A stretch of DNA of 64,000 nt from Saprospiraceae bacterium (GTDB lineage Bacteria; Bacteroidota; Bacteroidia; Chitinophagales; Saprospiraceae). The position numbers and the translations under genes were made by a program. Below the pieces are notes generated by a model. The model searched no databases. It was given only the letters and a program-made list of their open reading frames with translations, and was not told where the DNA came from. Positions 56,501 to 63,825 of this stretch are shown piece after piece. The stretch covers positions 671,501 to 735,500 of the forward strand of contig JADJLG010000001.1 of NCBI GenBank assembly GCA_016710235.1, given 5' to 3'. Numbering within the stretch: position 1 is the stretch's first letter; each line of letters starts with the position of its first letter.

Positions 56501-57183
56501 TGCGTGGTGCCGCCTCCCAAGCTAGCTGCAGATCCCCATTCACCGGTACAACTCAAGGCAAGGCGAAACTTCCTTAGATTCATCGGTTCTACACCTCTTA
56601 CTTTCAAAATATTTTGCTTGAATTCACTAGATTCACCTGTATGGACTATTGCTTCCAGATCATGAGTGCCACAAGCCAAATCTTGGCTTCCTGAACGGAC
56701 TTCAAGATCTGAAGCCCTGAACACCCCAAAATATTGCTGATTTCCTTCACTTAGATTTTCTATCACTATTTCACCTGACGTTGTCAGAAAGATAGCTTGA
56801 AAACTATATGGAGAAATCGACAATCTCATCGTACTAGCACCCTGAAAGCCTTTATAGGTTTTAATCTCAGGAAATTTGGCAGCTAGCGCTTCTTCCATTA
56901 CCGGCGACTCTACTACTTGATATGTTTCCCAAGTTCCATCAGGCATAGGAAAAGTAAGCGGTATGGCTTTGGAATAATCATCCTTTGCTGTCTGCGTTGA
57001 CAAATATTTGCTCAGTTGCGCTTTATCCAAGTAGAATGGCTGATAATGCTTCATAGTTCGAAAACCATTTTTGGAAGGCAGATGATCTGCCTGGTCAATC
57101 AACTTAAAGAATTTCTGAGCATCTGCCTGTTGAGTTGTTAGAATCAGGCCCAATAATAAAAATGAGAGTATAAATTTTAACAT
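53542..57183 (-). CDS. exported reprolysin-like (M12B-type) metallopeptidase with T9SS tail
   Basis: A protein of 1213 residues from the ATG at 57183 (MLKFILSFLLLGLILTTQQA, a signal peptide; the frame is open to 57216). A propeptide-like region is followed by the zinc site HEMGHQFSATHTF (HExxHxxxxxH) and a Met-turn in IMSYSGLCGG. Several beta-sandwich domains follow, including a proprotein-convertase-P-like segment (LKKVIIDADAVTDVKL) and a cadherin-like repeat. The C-terminal about 75 residues (FGLFPNPTDGEIHLIFPQ to KKAQKKLIISGN) are a T9SS type A sorting domain. It is probably a surface or secreted protease. Confidence 0.9.
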   Translation of the reverse strand: MLKFILSFLLLGLILTTQQADAQKFFKLIDQADHLPSKNGFRTMKHYQPFYLDKAQLSKYLSTQTAKDDYSKAIPLTFPMPDGTWETYQVVESPVMEEALAAKFPEIKTYKGFQGASTMRLSISPYSFQAIFLTTSGEIVIENLSEGNQQYFGVFRASDLEVRSGSQDLACGTHDLEAIVHTGESSEFKQNILKVRGVEPMNLRKFRLALSCTGEWGSAASLGGGTTQSALDKMVASVNILNSIYEKDFGAHLDLIANNEFLINLDALLDPYSSPRSGRDIISENTQIVNQKVGSRSYDVGHCFTVGCTDVGGVANLASLCSTTGGKANGCTCWYTTDINYVTQRIFCHEMGHQFSATHTFSNCNGNEEGRTAYEPGSGTTIMSYSGLCGGLNVEMGSTPHPDFFHVASVEQALTMTRLAVSSCGTTLTTNNTKPTVNIEVPEGLTIPIQTPISLTGSATDAEGDVLTYSWEQFNPGAYGDAIGSVSLTSVGPLFKVNFPSTDPVRVIPNWSSILGAQNFNLREVLPSVSRPLDFRFVVRDNNAESGAVSWENLHLEVTDQAGPFTVMKPNGSGDVLYKNACNVIKWDAANTNVAPVSCSKVNIYLIYKNNVKNPILLKENADNDGEEIVDIPDSMAVANCRIMVKSVGNVFFDVSDQDISLIESNSPSYDFNVNPQVAKICLPARLDLHLQSCFRNSNSSSIQLIVGQGLPTGATYRFSKTELGPNDNAELSIDLNSVNVLSNLVFQVGAVRPGGDTVYSDVKVKVINNNFSDMALLLPSNGSTGIIEAPLFQWLSSINSITNDFELATSPEFGNTIIFSKNNLTVNKLQLPITLEPSKVYYWRLRPNNECGSNSTSEVYTFQTVNKNCSVKSYPDNPVNVGSGVSTKRIPIVIEEEGIISDLNLKKVIIDADAVTDVKLNLVSPNGTVINLLNYNCGISTEINCQFDDAAPNGIYCPPTNNVAMRPNTKLALLNGENVKGEWNLEQQTKTSYRGGVMVEYSIEYCADIIVKNPFVVNNVALRLDNLQSREIPSSLLEVKDDDNGAAELKFTLMSIPTYGDLKLKGNLLTYGSTFTQADIDSGNLSYSHTAAPNVTDGFIFNVQDGAGGFYGVDLFKIIVGTVSSKDLADELHFGLFPNPTDGEIHLIFPQSLSEKDRIQIFRLDGVEIKTFQCEKSSTQTLDLSDLTDGIYIVNVQVNGKKAQKKLIISGN

Positions 57184-57365
57184 AAAGAAATTTTGGCAAA
57201 AAAGAATAACGGTCAAAATTAGAATTTCGTTATGGAATGACCCAATTATTTCGGCAAGCAGCGCTTATTTTCCGATGATTTTACCATTCAGGGTATATTT
57301 AGACGAAAAACAGCTCAGATTCAAAATCAGGTTGACCAATATCGTCTGTCCCAGTTTGGCGACTA

Positions 57366-58007
57366 TTAGGGAATCCCCAGAATCTTGTGAGTTTGAAGAC
57401 TGAGCTTCCACATTGGGTGTGATTTACAAAATCGGACACACGATTCAGTGTTTTTCTGAAGTTCCAAGCCATCCATCGGTTGAACGAAATAATGCTCAAA
57501 AGCCAATTCTTCAAATTGTTGAGGGTCCTGATCCGGCTGTGGGTAAATGAACTTCAATTCATTGCCCCTTATCTGCACAATCTCTGTTTGAGGTTTTGGG
57601 CTAACACAAATCCAATCAATTCCTTCAAGCACAGGAATTGTTCCATTGGTTTCAATTGCCACAAAAAATCCTTTTGACTGCAATATTGACAACAGTTCCG
57701 GATCGAGTTGCAGCATGGGTTCTCCTCCTGTACACACAACCATTTTGTTTGAGCTGTTAGAAATTGGCCACTGTTGATATACCAGCTCTGCCAGTTCTGC
57801 AGCATTATATTTTCCTCCATTTTCGCCGTCAATCCCTACAAAGTCGGTATCACAAAACTTACATTTCGCCTTTGCCCTGTCTTCTTCACGGCCACTCCAC
57901 AAATTACAACCTGAAAATCGCAAAAAAACTGCAGCTCTTCCACTATGAAAGCCCTCACCTTGTAGCGTATAAAAAATCTCTTTGACTGAATAAATCTGTC
58001 CCATCAA
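57366..58007 (-). CDS. queE: 7-carboxy-7-deazaguanine synthase QueE
   Basis: A protein of 213 residues. The radical-SAM Fe-S cysteines are Cys34, Cys49 and Cys52 in a CX14CX2C pattern, not the classical CX3CX2C. This extended form is known for one QueE clade. The C-terminus WKLSLQTHKILGIP is typical. It makes the deazapurine precursor of queuosine. It is the last gene of the heptose operon and starts directly after the preceding gene. No other queuosine gene lies in the window. Confidence 0.93.
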   Translation of the reverse strand: MMGQIYSVKEIFYTLQGEGFHSGRAAVFLRFSGCNLWSGREEDRAKAKCKFCDTDFVGIDGENGGKYNAAELAELVYQQWPISNSSNKMVVCTGGEPMLQLDPELLSILQSKGFFVAIETNGTIPVLEGIDWICVSPKPQTEIVQIRGNELKFIYPQPDQDPQQFEELAFEHYFVQPMDGLELQKNTESCVRFCKSHPMWKLSLQTHKILGIP

Positions 58008-58556
58008 TCAGGGTAACAAATGATCCAACTCTTCTAAAATCCTCTCCGGCTGGCTAAATCTTTCAGCAGGAAATACTTTCGCAATATTACCCATCTGATC
58101 TATCAAAAACATCCTTGGCACACCGAGTTCAATTCCATAAACAGCTTCACTCAGCATTTTACAATTGGGTATAATCGTCAAATCCGTAGCTTGTTCCTTA
58201 AGTTTCGCCGCTAATAATTGCTCAGGCGTTTCATCCATTAATGCAATGATATACGATGGCTTATTGCTTGACTTGTGCCAATTGGCAAATTGAATTAAAA
58301 TGGGAAGTACTCGTGGGTCAGTCAGATTAGCAAAAATCAGGACTTGCGGTCTGCCTCGATTTTCATCTATAGTAACCATTTTCTGATCCAGATCAGGAGC
58401 CATGACTGGGGTCACCGGACTACCCTCAAAATGTTGGATCATCGCCTCAATAGGAGGTGAAAAAGGTGCTATCTCTACTCTAAAAGTACCGTCTTGCTGC
58501 CCTGCAAGTGTCAAAGTCAATCCCAAAAAGAAAGCTAGGAAAATATTCTGTTTCAT
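58008..58556 (-). CDS. exported thioredoxin-like protein without CxxC
   Basis: A protein of 182 residues with a signal peptide (QNIFLAFFLGLTLTLAGQQ). The fold looks like AhpC/TSA or TlpA (RPQVLIFANLTDPRVLPIL, then YGIELGVPRMFLIDQMGNI). Where TlpA has WCxxC this protein has NLTDP, so no redox pair is present. A single Cys in IIPNCKML is outside the active-site position. It may be a structural or binding relative of thioredoxin-fold proteins. It overlaps the heptose enzyme by 4 bases and precedes queE with no gap. Confidence 0.68.
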   Translation of the reverse strand: MKQNIFLAFFLGLTLTLAGQQDGTFRVEIAPFSPPIEAMIQHFEGSPVTPVMAPDLDQKMVTIDENRGRPQVLIFANLTDPRVLPILIQFANWHKSSNKPSYIIALMDETPEQLLAAKLKEQATDLTIIPNCKMLSEAVYGIELGVPRMFLIDQMGNIAKVFPAERFSQPERILEELDHLLP

Positions 58557-59815
58557 CCTTTCTCTAAAATCAGGTATTTTAACTCTAAAAGACTAAAAAT
58601 TGTTGCTCCAGGCATTGCCAATTTCATTTCATCTGTTGGTGCACGATCTAAAAGTGCTATGGATTGAATACCAGCTGCTTTGGCAGCTAAAACATCTGTG
58701 GCTTGGTCACCAACAAAAAAAGATTGCTCCAGATCTATATTTGGAAAATCCTGCTTCGCATAGAAAAACATTCCCGGTTTGGGTTTTCTACAATTACAAT
58801 TTTCGGATTCTAAATGCGGACAAAAATAGACCCCATCAATTTCAATTCCCTGACGACTCAATTCATTCTTCATTTGTAGATGAATTTGCTCAAGATCCCC
58901 GTGAGTGTATTTTCCTTTGGCAATACCTTGTTGATTTGTTATTATAATCATTTTACCAAAGAAATCATTCACTGACCGCAGCCCTTCAAAAACATCTTTT
59001 TTGAATACAAACTCGTCCCAATTCTTGACATAATCTCCAGGTAGAAGGACATTGATTACACCATCTCTATCAAGAAACAAAACGCGATTTGATTTTTGAT
59101 TTCTAAGCTGTTGGAGCCTTTCAGATGAAAACCAATTTTGTGCCCGAAAATAATCTTCCGGGATGCCGATGTCTATGAACGCTTCATCAGATTTATAAGC
59201 GTAGAGACCTGTATTTCCACCTTTTTTTTCTAAAATTTCTTTTTCAAAAGAAAAAACATCTCCTATCACAAAATCATTCAACACTGATTTTTTCATCCAA
59301 TAAACACCTCCGTTGATCCAACCATAATCGAGTTCCTTCTTTTCATTAAATTTTTGGATTTGGTCATTGTCACCAATATCAATTGTCCCATATCTGTGCG
59401 GCTTCAGCATACGTTTTGCAGCCAATACCAAGTCAGCATTTCTTGATACTGCAAAACTCTTCATCCCTTCCAAGTCAATGTCAAAAAAAGTATCGGAGTT
59501 CAAAGCAAAAAAACGATCAGCAGACAAAAATTGAGAAGCAAATTTGATCGCCCCACCTGTACCTAATGCTTTGGGTTCAACAACACATTGGATTCTTGAA
59601 TCTCCAGGATAATGATCTGCAATAAAATGGATAATATCTTGGGCTTTATAAGAGAGGGATAAAATGATGCGATCAATATTGTGTCCAAATAATGCATCAA
59701 TCACGATAGACAAAAATGCTTTCCCGGCTACTGGTGCGAGTGATTTGGGCAGATGAGGATTTACACCCTGCAGGCGTGTACCGAGCCCTCCTGCAAGCAG
59801 GATAACTTCTTTCAA
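58553..59815 (-). CDS. heptose-1-phosphate guanylyltransferase / heptose-bisphosphate phosphatase fusion (HddC-GmhB)
   Basis: A protein of 420 residues from the TTG at 59815, which overlaps the gmhA stop as TTGA; an in-frame TTG at 59848 would overlap more. Residues about 1-225 are a nucleotidyltransferase (ILLAGGLGTRLQGVNPHLPK) of the HddC type. The C-terminal half, from about 245, is a HAD-III phosphatase of the GmhB type: LFLDRDGVINVLLPG, IITNQQGIAKG, the zinc-loop Cys and His in CPHLESENCNCRKPKPG, and FVGDQATDVLAAKAAG. In the GDP-heptose pathway the C-half would act before the N-half. Donor specificity (GDP versus another sugar nucleotide) is inferred from neighbouring hddA and gmhA. Confidence 0.88.
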   Translation of the reverse strand: MKEVILLAGGLGTRLQGVNPHLPKSLAPVAGKAFLSIVIDALFGHNIDRIILSLSYKAQDIIHFIADHYPGDSRIQCVVEPKALGTGGAIKFASQFLSADRFFALNSDTFFDIDLEGMKSFAVSRNADLVLAAKRMLKPHRYGTIDIGDNDQIQKFNEKKELDYGWINGGVYWMKKSVLNDFVIGDVFSFEKEILEKKGGNTGLYAYKSDEAFIDIGIPEDYFRAQNWFSSERLQQLRNQKSNRVLFLDRDGVINVLLPGDYVKNWDEFVFKKDVFEGLRSVNDFFGKMIIITNQQGIAKGKYTHGDLEQIHLQMKNELSRQGIEIDGVYFCPHLESENCNCRKPKPGMFFYAKQDFPNIDLEQSFFVGDQATDVLAAKAAGIQSIALLDRAPTDEMKLAMPGATIFSLLELKYLILEKG

Positions 59816-60390
59816 GACAAAAACAGTTTTTCCTCTACGAGTTGACAAATGATATGCCCTATTAAAATATGGCTCTCCTGAATTCTCGGCGTATCACCGG
59901 AAGGCACACATATCAGAATGTCGCTCAACTCCTTCATTTTACCTCCACCTATTCCCGTTAAACCTATGGTTTTCATTTTTTGATTTCTTGCTGCTTCAAA
60001 GGCAAGCACAATATTGCGCGAATTTCCAGAAGTACTTAGTCCTACAAGAATGTCTTCCTTTTTTCCAAATCCTGCTATCATTCGTTGGAAAATGACCTCG
60101 TATGAATAATCATTTGCAACGGCAGTGAGGTATGAGCTATTGCAATGCAACGCTTCCGCTGCCAATGCGGGCCTGTCTTTATAAAACCTACCGGATAACT
60201 CTGCTGCTAAATGTTGTGCATCTGCAGCTGAACCTCCATTTCCACAAAAATAGATTCTTCCACCTCTGCTTATAGCCTCAGTGATCCAATTGGAAGCGTT
60301 TTCCATATTTCGGATCATTTCTGAATCAGACACCAAGGCAGTTTTTACAGCTATGGATTCTCTGATGATATTTTCTATTTTAGATTTCAT
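59812..60390 (-). CDS. gmhA: sedoheptulose-7-phosphate isomerase
   Basis: A protein of 192 residues with a single SIS domain: IYFCGNGGSAADAQHLAAEL (phosphosugar site) and VGLSTSGNSRNIVLAFEAAR. GmhA converts sedoheptulose-7-phosphate to D-glycero-manno-heptose-7-phosphate, the first step toward activated heptose. It overlaps hddA by ATGA and the HddC-GmhB gene by TTGA. Confidence 0.93.
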   Translation of the reverse strand: MKSKIENIIRESIAVKTALVSDSEMIRNMENASNWITEAISRGGRIYFCGNGGSAADAQHLAAELSGRFYKDRPALAAEALHCNSSYLTAVANDYSYEVIFQRMIAGFGKKEDILVGLSTSGNSRNIVLAFEAARNQKMKTIGLTGIGGGKMKELSDILICVPSGDTPRIQESHILIGHIICQLVEEKLFLS

Positions 60391-61424
60391 AATTTCGAAC
60401 TAGCCCTCCAGCTTTGTACGCCTCTATCTGTAAAATGGGAGGAAATGATATAACCGCTTTGTTTTTTCAATTGTTCTGCAACCGCATATTTTGTATTTCC
60501 AGGACAATAAAAGAACATAAATCCTCCTCCTCCGGCACCCGAGATTTTGCCCCCGGTGGCCCCTGCTTCTTTAGCAGATGAATAGATATGATCCAGGCTT
60601 TCATTGGAAATACTATGAGCCATTTTCCTCTTTTGCTCAAATCCATAATCCAAGATTTCGCCTATTTCATGAAGTCGTCCTCTTAAAAGAGCTTCTTTCA
60701 TCAATCGCGCCTGTTCTTTAAGCTGGTGCATTGCTTCAATGGAACTCTGTTTCTTATTCTCTACATTCAACTGCTGCTCTTGAATGATTTCCGTTGATTT
60801 TCTACTGGAAGAAGTAAAATAAAGGATGAGATTGTGTTCTAATTCTTGAATATACTCAGGTTTAATACGAAGTGGGTTGACAATCACCTGGTCGTCGTGG
60901 TAAAATTCCATAAAATTGAAACCTCCAAAAGTTGCAGCATATTGGTCTTGCTTCCCGCCGGCAAGTCCAAGTTCTTTTCTTTCAATTTCATAAGCAAGAT
61001 GTGCCATATCATAATCTCCGAGAGGAAGATTATTCCATTCAGCAAAAGCTTTTAGAATAGCAACAACCAGGGTAGAAGAAGTCCCTAATCCACTGCCGGC
61101 GGGCACATCCATTGCCGTGGTCAGCCTGAATCCTTTGCCTTCTGGGAGCCATCGCTCTTGCCGCATTCTCAGGATCACCCCTTTTTGCAATTCCAACCCT
61201 GTATGCAACTGCAGCTCTTCATCCATCTGAAAAATCTGAACCTGTTTTTGATCAATGGAATGCAATTCCACTAAAGGATCATCGATCAATTCAATCGTTG
61301 CACTGGCGTATAATGACACCGTTGCATTCAATATAGCGCCTCCATATAGGTCGCTATACGGACTCACATCTGTTCCACCTCCGGCCAGACCCAGCCTAAA
61401 TGGAGCTCTGCTTCTAAATATCAT
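60387..61424 (-). CDS. hddA: D-glycero-alpha-D-manno-heptose 7-phosphate kinase
   Basis: A protein of 345 residues of the GHMP family. The N-terminal APFRLGLAGGGTDVSPYSDL, the ATP loop MDVPAGSGLGTSSTLVVAIL and the C-terminal KISGAGGGGFMFFYCP match HddA, which phosphorylates heptose-7-phosphate at the anomeric carbon. Together with gmhA and HddC-GmhB it gives a complete set for GDP-D-glycero-alpha-D-manno-heptose. The start lies 11 bases inside the end of the upstream glycosyltransferase gene. Confidence 0.9.
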   Translation of the reverse strand: MIFRSRAPFRLGLAGGGTDVSPYSDLYGGAILNATVSLYASATIELIDDPLVELHSIDQKQVQIFQMDEELQLHTGLELQKGVILRMRQERWLPEGKGFRLTTAMDVPAGSGLGTSSTLVVAILKAFAEWNNLPLGDYDMAHLAYEIERKELGLAGGKQDQYAATFGGFNFMEFYHDDQVIVNPLRIKPEYIQELEHNLILYFTSSSRKSTEIIQEQQLNVENKKQSSIEAMHQLKEQARLMKEALLRGRLHEIGEILDYGFEQKRKMAHSISNESLDHIYSSAKEAGATGGKISGAGGGGFMFFYCPGNTKYAVAEQLKKQSGYIISSHFTDRGVQSWRASSKL

Positions 61425-62550
61425 AAGCGAGATTCAATATTTTTTGTCTGAGTTTTTCCCAACTCAATTTAGTTTTTTCTATCCGAATTTGTGGTAAAAA
61501 ATAATCTTGTGGATATGCAAAAAAGTCGACTATACATGCCGCAAGAGAATTTGCATCAGCTTTGCAAACCAATCCCACTTTTCCATGTGGGACCAATCTC
61601 GGTAATGAACCCACATCTGTAACGATCATTGGTACTTCGAAATGGTAAGCCAATGGTGTGACACCACTCTGCGTGGCAGATCTGTATGGTTGAACTACAA
61701 CGTCCGCTGCAGACAAATAGTACTTGATATCACTATCCGGAATAAAATGACTGTGATCATAAATCCGCGTGGATAAACTATTGGCTTCTATCATCTTTTG
61801 ATATGGCTCGGCGGATTCATAATACTCTCCGGCGATGAGTAGCTTTATACCTGACAGAGTTAGTGCTTCATTACTCATCGCTTCGAGTAGAATATCCAAG
61901 CCCTTATACTTTCTGATAAAACCAAAAAAAAGCATGATCTTTTCTTCTGTTCCCAGCTTCAAATGACGACGCGCTTCCACCTTTGAAATTGATTCTCCAA
62001 ATCCATCATACAAGGGATGATCTACAATAGTTGCAGGAATATCGGGTCTCAATTTTCTGAGGTCTTCCATTACTTTTTCACTCATCGTAATACAGGCATG
62101 GACAGGTTTTAGAAAATAGGAGGTAAATGCGTGATCACCAAGTCTCTTTTCGTGAGGGATGATGTTGTCAGCTATACAAATGATTTTAGTATGGTTGTTT
62201 TTTCTGACTTGTCGGAGAATAGTTCCTAAACAAGGCCCCATAAAGGGTAACCAATATCGAACTATCAAAATGTCGGCTCGAAGTTTGTTTAATTCCTTTC
62301 CGACTGCAAACCAATTCAAAGGATTTACAGAATTTATTTTTACTCGAATGTCGATATCTGAAGGAGCAGGTTCACTTGAATATTGGCTTGTTCCAGGAAA
62401 TAAAAAAGAAGGATACTGATAAGCAAAGGTATATATCAAAACTTCATCTCCTGATTTTTTAAATTCACGTGCCAAGCGTTCATTGAATGAAGCCAGACCA
62501 CCTCTCAATGGATGCGCAGGGCCAACTATGACAATTTTGCTCATAGTCAA
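61414..62550 (-). CDS. family 4 glycosyltransferase
   Basis: A protein of 378 residues with the GT-B fold. The N-terminal IVIVGPAHPLRGGLASFNER is the acceptor-side glycine loop. The C-terminal half has IMLFFGFIRKYKGLDILLEA and the donor-binding E region (PYRSATQSGVTPLAYHFEVP). It probably adds heptose or another sugar to a surface glycan, since the next three genes make activated heptose. It overlaps hddA. Confidence 0.88.
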   Translation of the reverse strand: MTMSKIVIVGPAHPLRGGLASFNERLAREFKKSGDEVLIYTFAYQYPSFLFPGTSQYSSEPAPSDIDIRVKINSVNPLNWFAVGKELNKLRADILIVRYWLPFMGPCLGTILRQVRKNNHTKIICIADNIIPHEKRLGDHAFTSYFLKPVHACITMSEKVMEDLRKLRPDIPATIVDHPLYDGFGESISKVEARRHLKLGTEEKIMLFFGFIRKYKGLDILLEAMSNEALTLSGIKLLIAGEYYESAEPYQKMIEANSLSTRIYDHSHFIPDSDIKYYLSAADVVVQPYRSATQSGVTPLAYHFEVPMIVTDVGSLPRLVPHGKVGLVCKADANSLAACIVDFFAYPQDYFLPQIRIEKTKLSWEKLRQKILNLAYDI

Positions 62551-62641
62551 TGATGCTTTTTAATCTGAAATATTGTTGCTTCCACTTGGTATGAGAGTTT
62601 AGATGTTTGTGAAAAACAGAAGATAACTCATAAAATGAGTG

Positions 62642-63580
62642 TTAATCCATGATCTTATCAATCTGGTAGTGATTGCGTTCAGATGCGTTCCTGCTGATTA
62701 ATTCCGCAGTAAAACCTGTGAGAAACAGTTGTGATCCGATAATCATTAAAACCAGTGAAATATAAAATGCCGGACGCGCAGTCATCCCGTAAACATTGTA
62801 TGCATATTTTGTAAAAATCATGTACATGACAAAACAGGCGCCGAGAAAAAAAAACAGTACTCCTAATACACCAAAAAAGTGCATCGGCCTTTTGCCGAAT
62901 TTTCCTATAAACATGATTGTGGAGAGGTCCAAAAATCCATATAAAAAACGACTCATTCCAAATTTGGAATGTCCATATTTTCTAGCCTGGTGTTGAACTA
63001 CTTTCTCCCCCACGTTTCTAAAACCTGCCCACTTTGCAATCACCGGAATATATCTGTGCATCTCTCCGAACACTTCAATGCTCTTCACTACTTCTGATCG
63101 ATAGGCTTTGAGTCCACAATTCATGTCGTGAAGTTTTACACCACTCATCCAACCAGTGACGGTATTGTAAAGTTTGGAAGGAAGATTTTTAGTAATTGCG
63201 TTATCATAGCGCTTCTTCTTCCAACCTGAGATAATGTCACGCTTTTCGGAGAGTAGCATGTTGTACATAGGTATTATTTCATCAGGACTATCCTGCAAGT
63301 CAGCATCCATCGTGATGACTACTTTACCTGTACATTGATGAAATACAGTGTGTAGCGCTGCCGACTTCCCGTAATTGCGGCGGAAGCGAATCCCTTTCAC
63401 TACTGGGTATTTCCTGTGCAATGTTTCAATGACTTCCCAAGTTTGGTCGGTGCTGCCATCGTCAACAAACCAAATATCATACTCTATTCCCGAATTCGCC
63501 AATGCCCTATCTATCCAGGCGACCAGCTCCGGCAATGACTCTTCTTCGTTGTAAGCGGGTATCGCAATAGATAGATCCAA
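62642..63580 (-). CDS. family 2 glycosyltransferase, dolichyl/undecaprenyl-phosphate sugar type
   Basis: A protein of 312 residues. The GT-A domain shows LSIAIPAYNEEESLPELVAW, FVDDGSTDQTWEVI, TMDADLQDSPDEII and DMNCGLKAYR. Two C-terminal transmembrane helices follow (about 230-255 and 272-292). This matches the DPM1/GtrB type that loads a sugar onto a polyprenyl phosphate. It starts at an ATG at 63580. The GT4 gene follows after 91 bases, with a weak hairpin ACTCAT-AAA-ATGAGT at 62626-62640 between them. Confidence 0.9.
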   Translation of the reverse strand: MDLSIAIPAYNEEESLPELVAWIDRALANSGIEYDIWFVDDGSTDQTWEVIETLHRKYPVVKGIRFRRNYGKSAALHTVFHQCTGKVVITMDADLQDSPDEIIPMYNMLLSEKRDIISGWKKKRYDNAITKNLPSKLYNTVTGWMSGVKLHDMNCGLKAYRSEVVKSIEVFGEMHRYIPVIAKWAGFRNVGEKVVQHQARKYGHSKFGMSRFLYGFLDLSTIMFIGKFGKRPMHFFGVLGVLFFFLGACFVMYMIFTKYAYNVYGMTARPAFYISLVLMIIGSQLFLTGFTAELISRNASERNHYQIDKIMD

Positions 63581-63765
63581 ATCACTGTATTTTGCGCAAA
63601 AATAAGGAAAAACATATATAAAAAATGAAATTATGTTTTACATATTAAACAAATTATTAATATATATGGCTGGCAGATCCCACTTTCGTTGTATGAGGCA
63701 TATGGAAGCAACATCTTTTCGTATAAAAAAAAAGTAAAATACTTTAGGTATTCAGTGCTAAACAC

Positions 63766-63795
63766 TTGGCAGATCATGAATCCTGTGTATCTTCG
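63766..63795 (+). promoter_or_regulatory. Bacteroidota-type promoter for the GHMP kinase gene
   Basis: TTG at 63766-63768, exactly 19 bases, then TATCTTCG at 63788-63795 match TTTG-N19-TAnnTTTG with one mismatch in each box. Transcription would start near 63801, leaving only about 20-30 bases before the conserved coding region. Confidence 0.5.
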
Positions 63796-63809
63796 CATGA
63801 ATTTTAAAA

Positions 63810-63825
63810 TTTTATATATATAAAA
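63810..63825. repeat. 16-bp AT-only palindrome, copy 2
   Basis: The sequence TTTTATATATATAAAA is identical to the copy at 18830-18845. It contains a (TA)5 run and covers the expected translation start of the GHMP kinase gene, so a hairpin here could affect initiation. Confidence 0.5.

Noticed and set aside
57299..57514. minus-strand frame overlapping the end of queE
   Set aside because: queE ends with its typical C-terminal motif at 57366, and this frame has no start signals or family features.
63797..63823. short frame starting at ATG 63797
   Set aside because: It stops after eight codons and would lie upstream of the predicted transcription start; it matters only if the TA run is one unit shorter.
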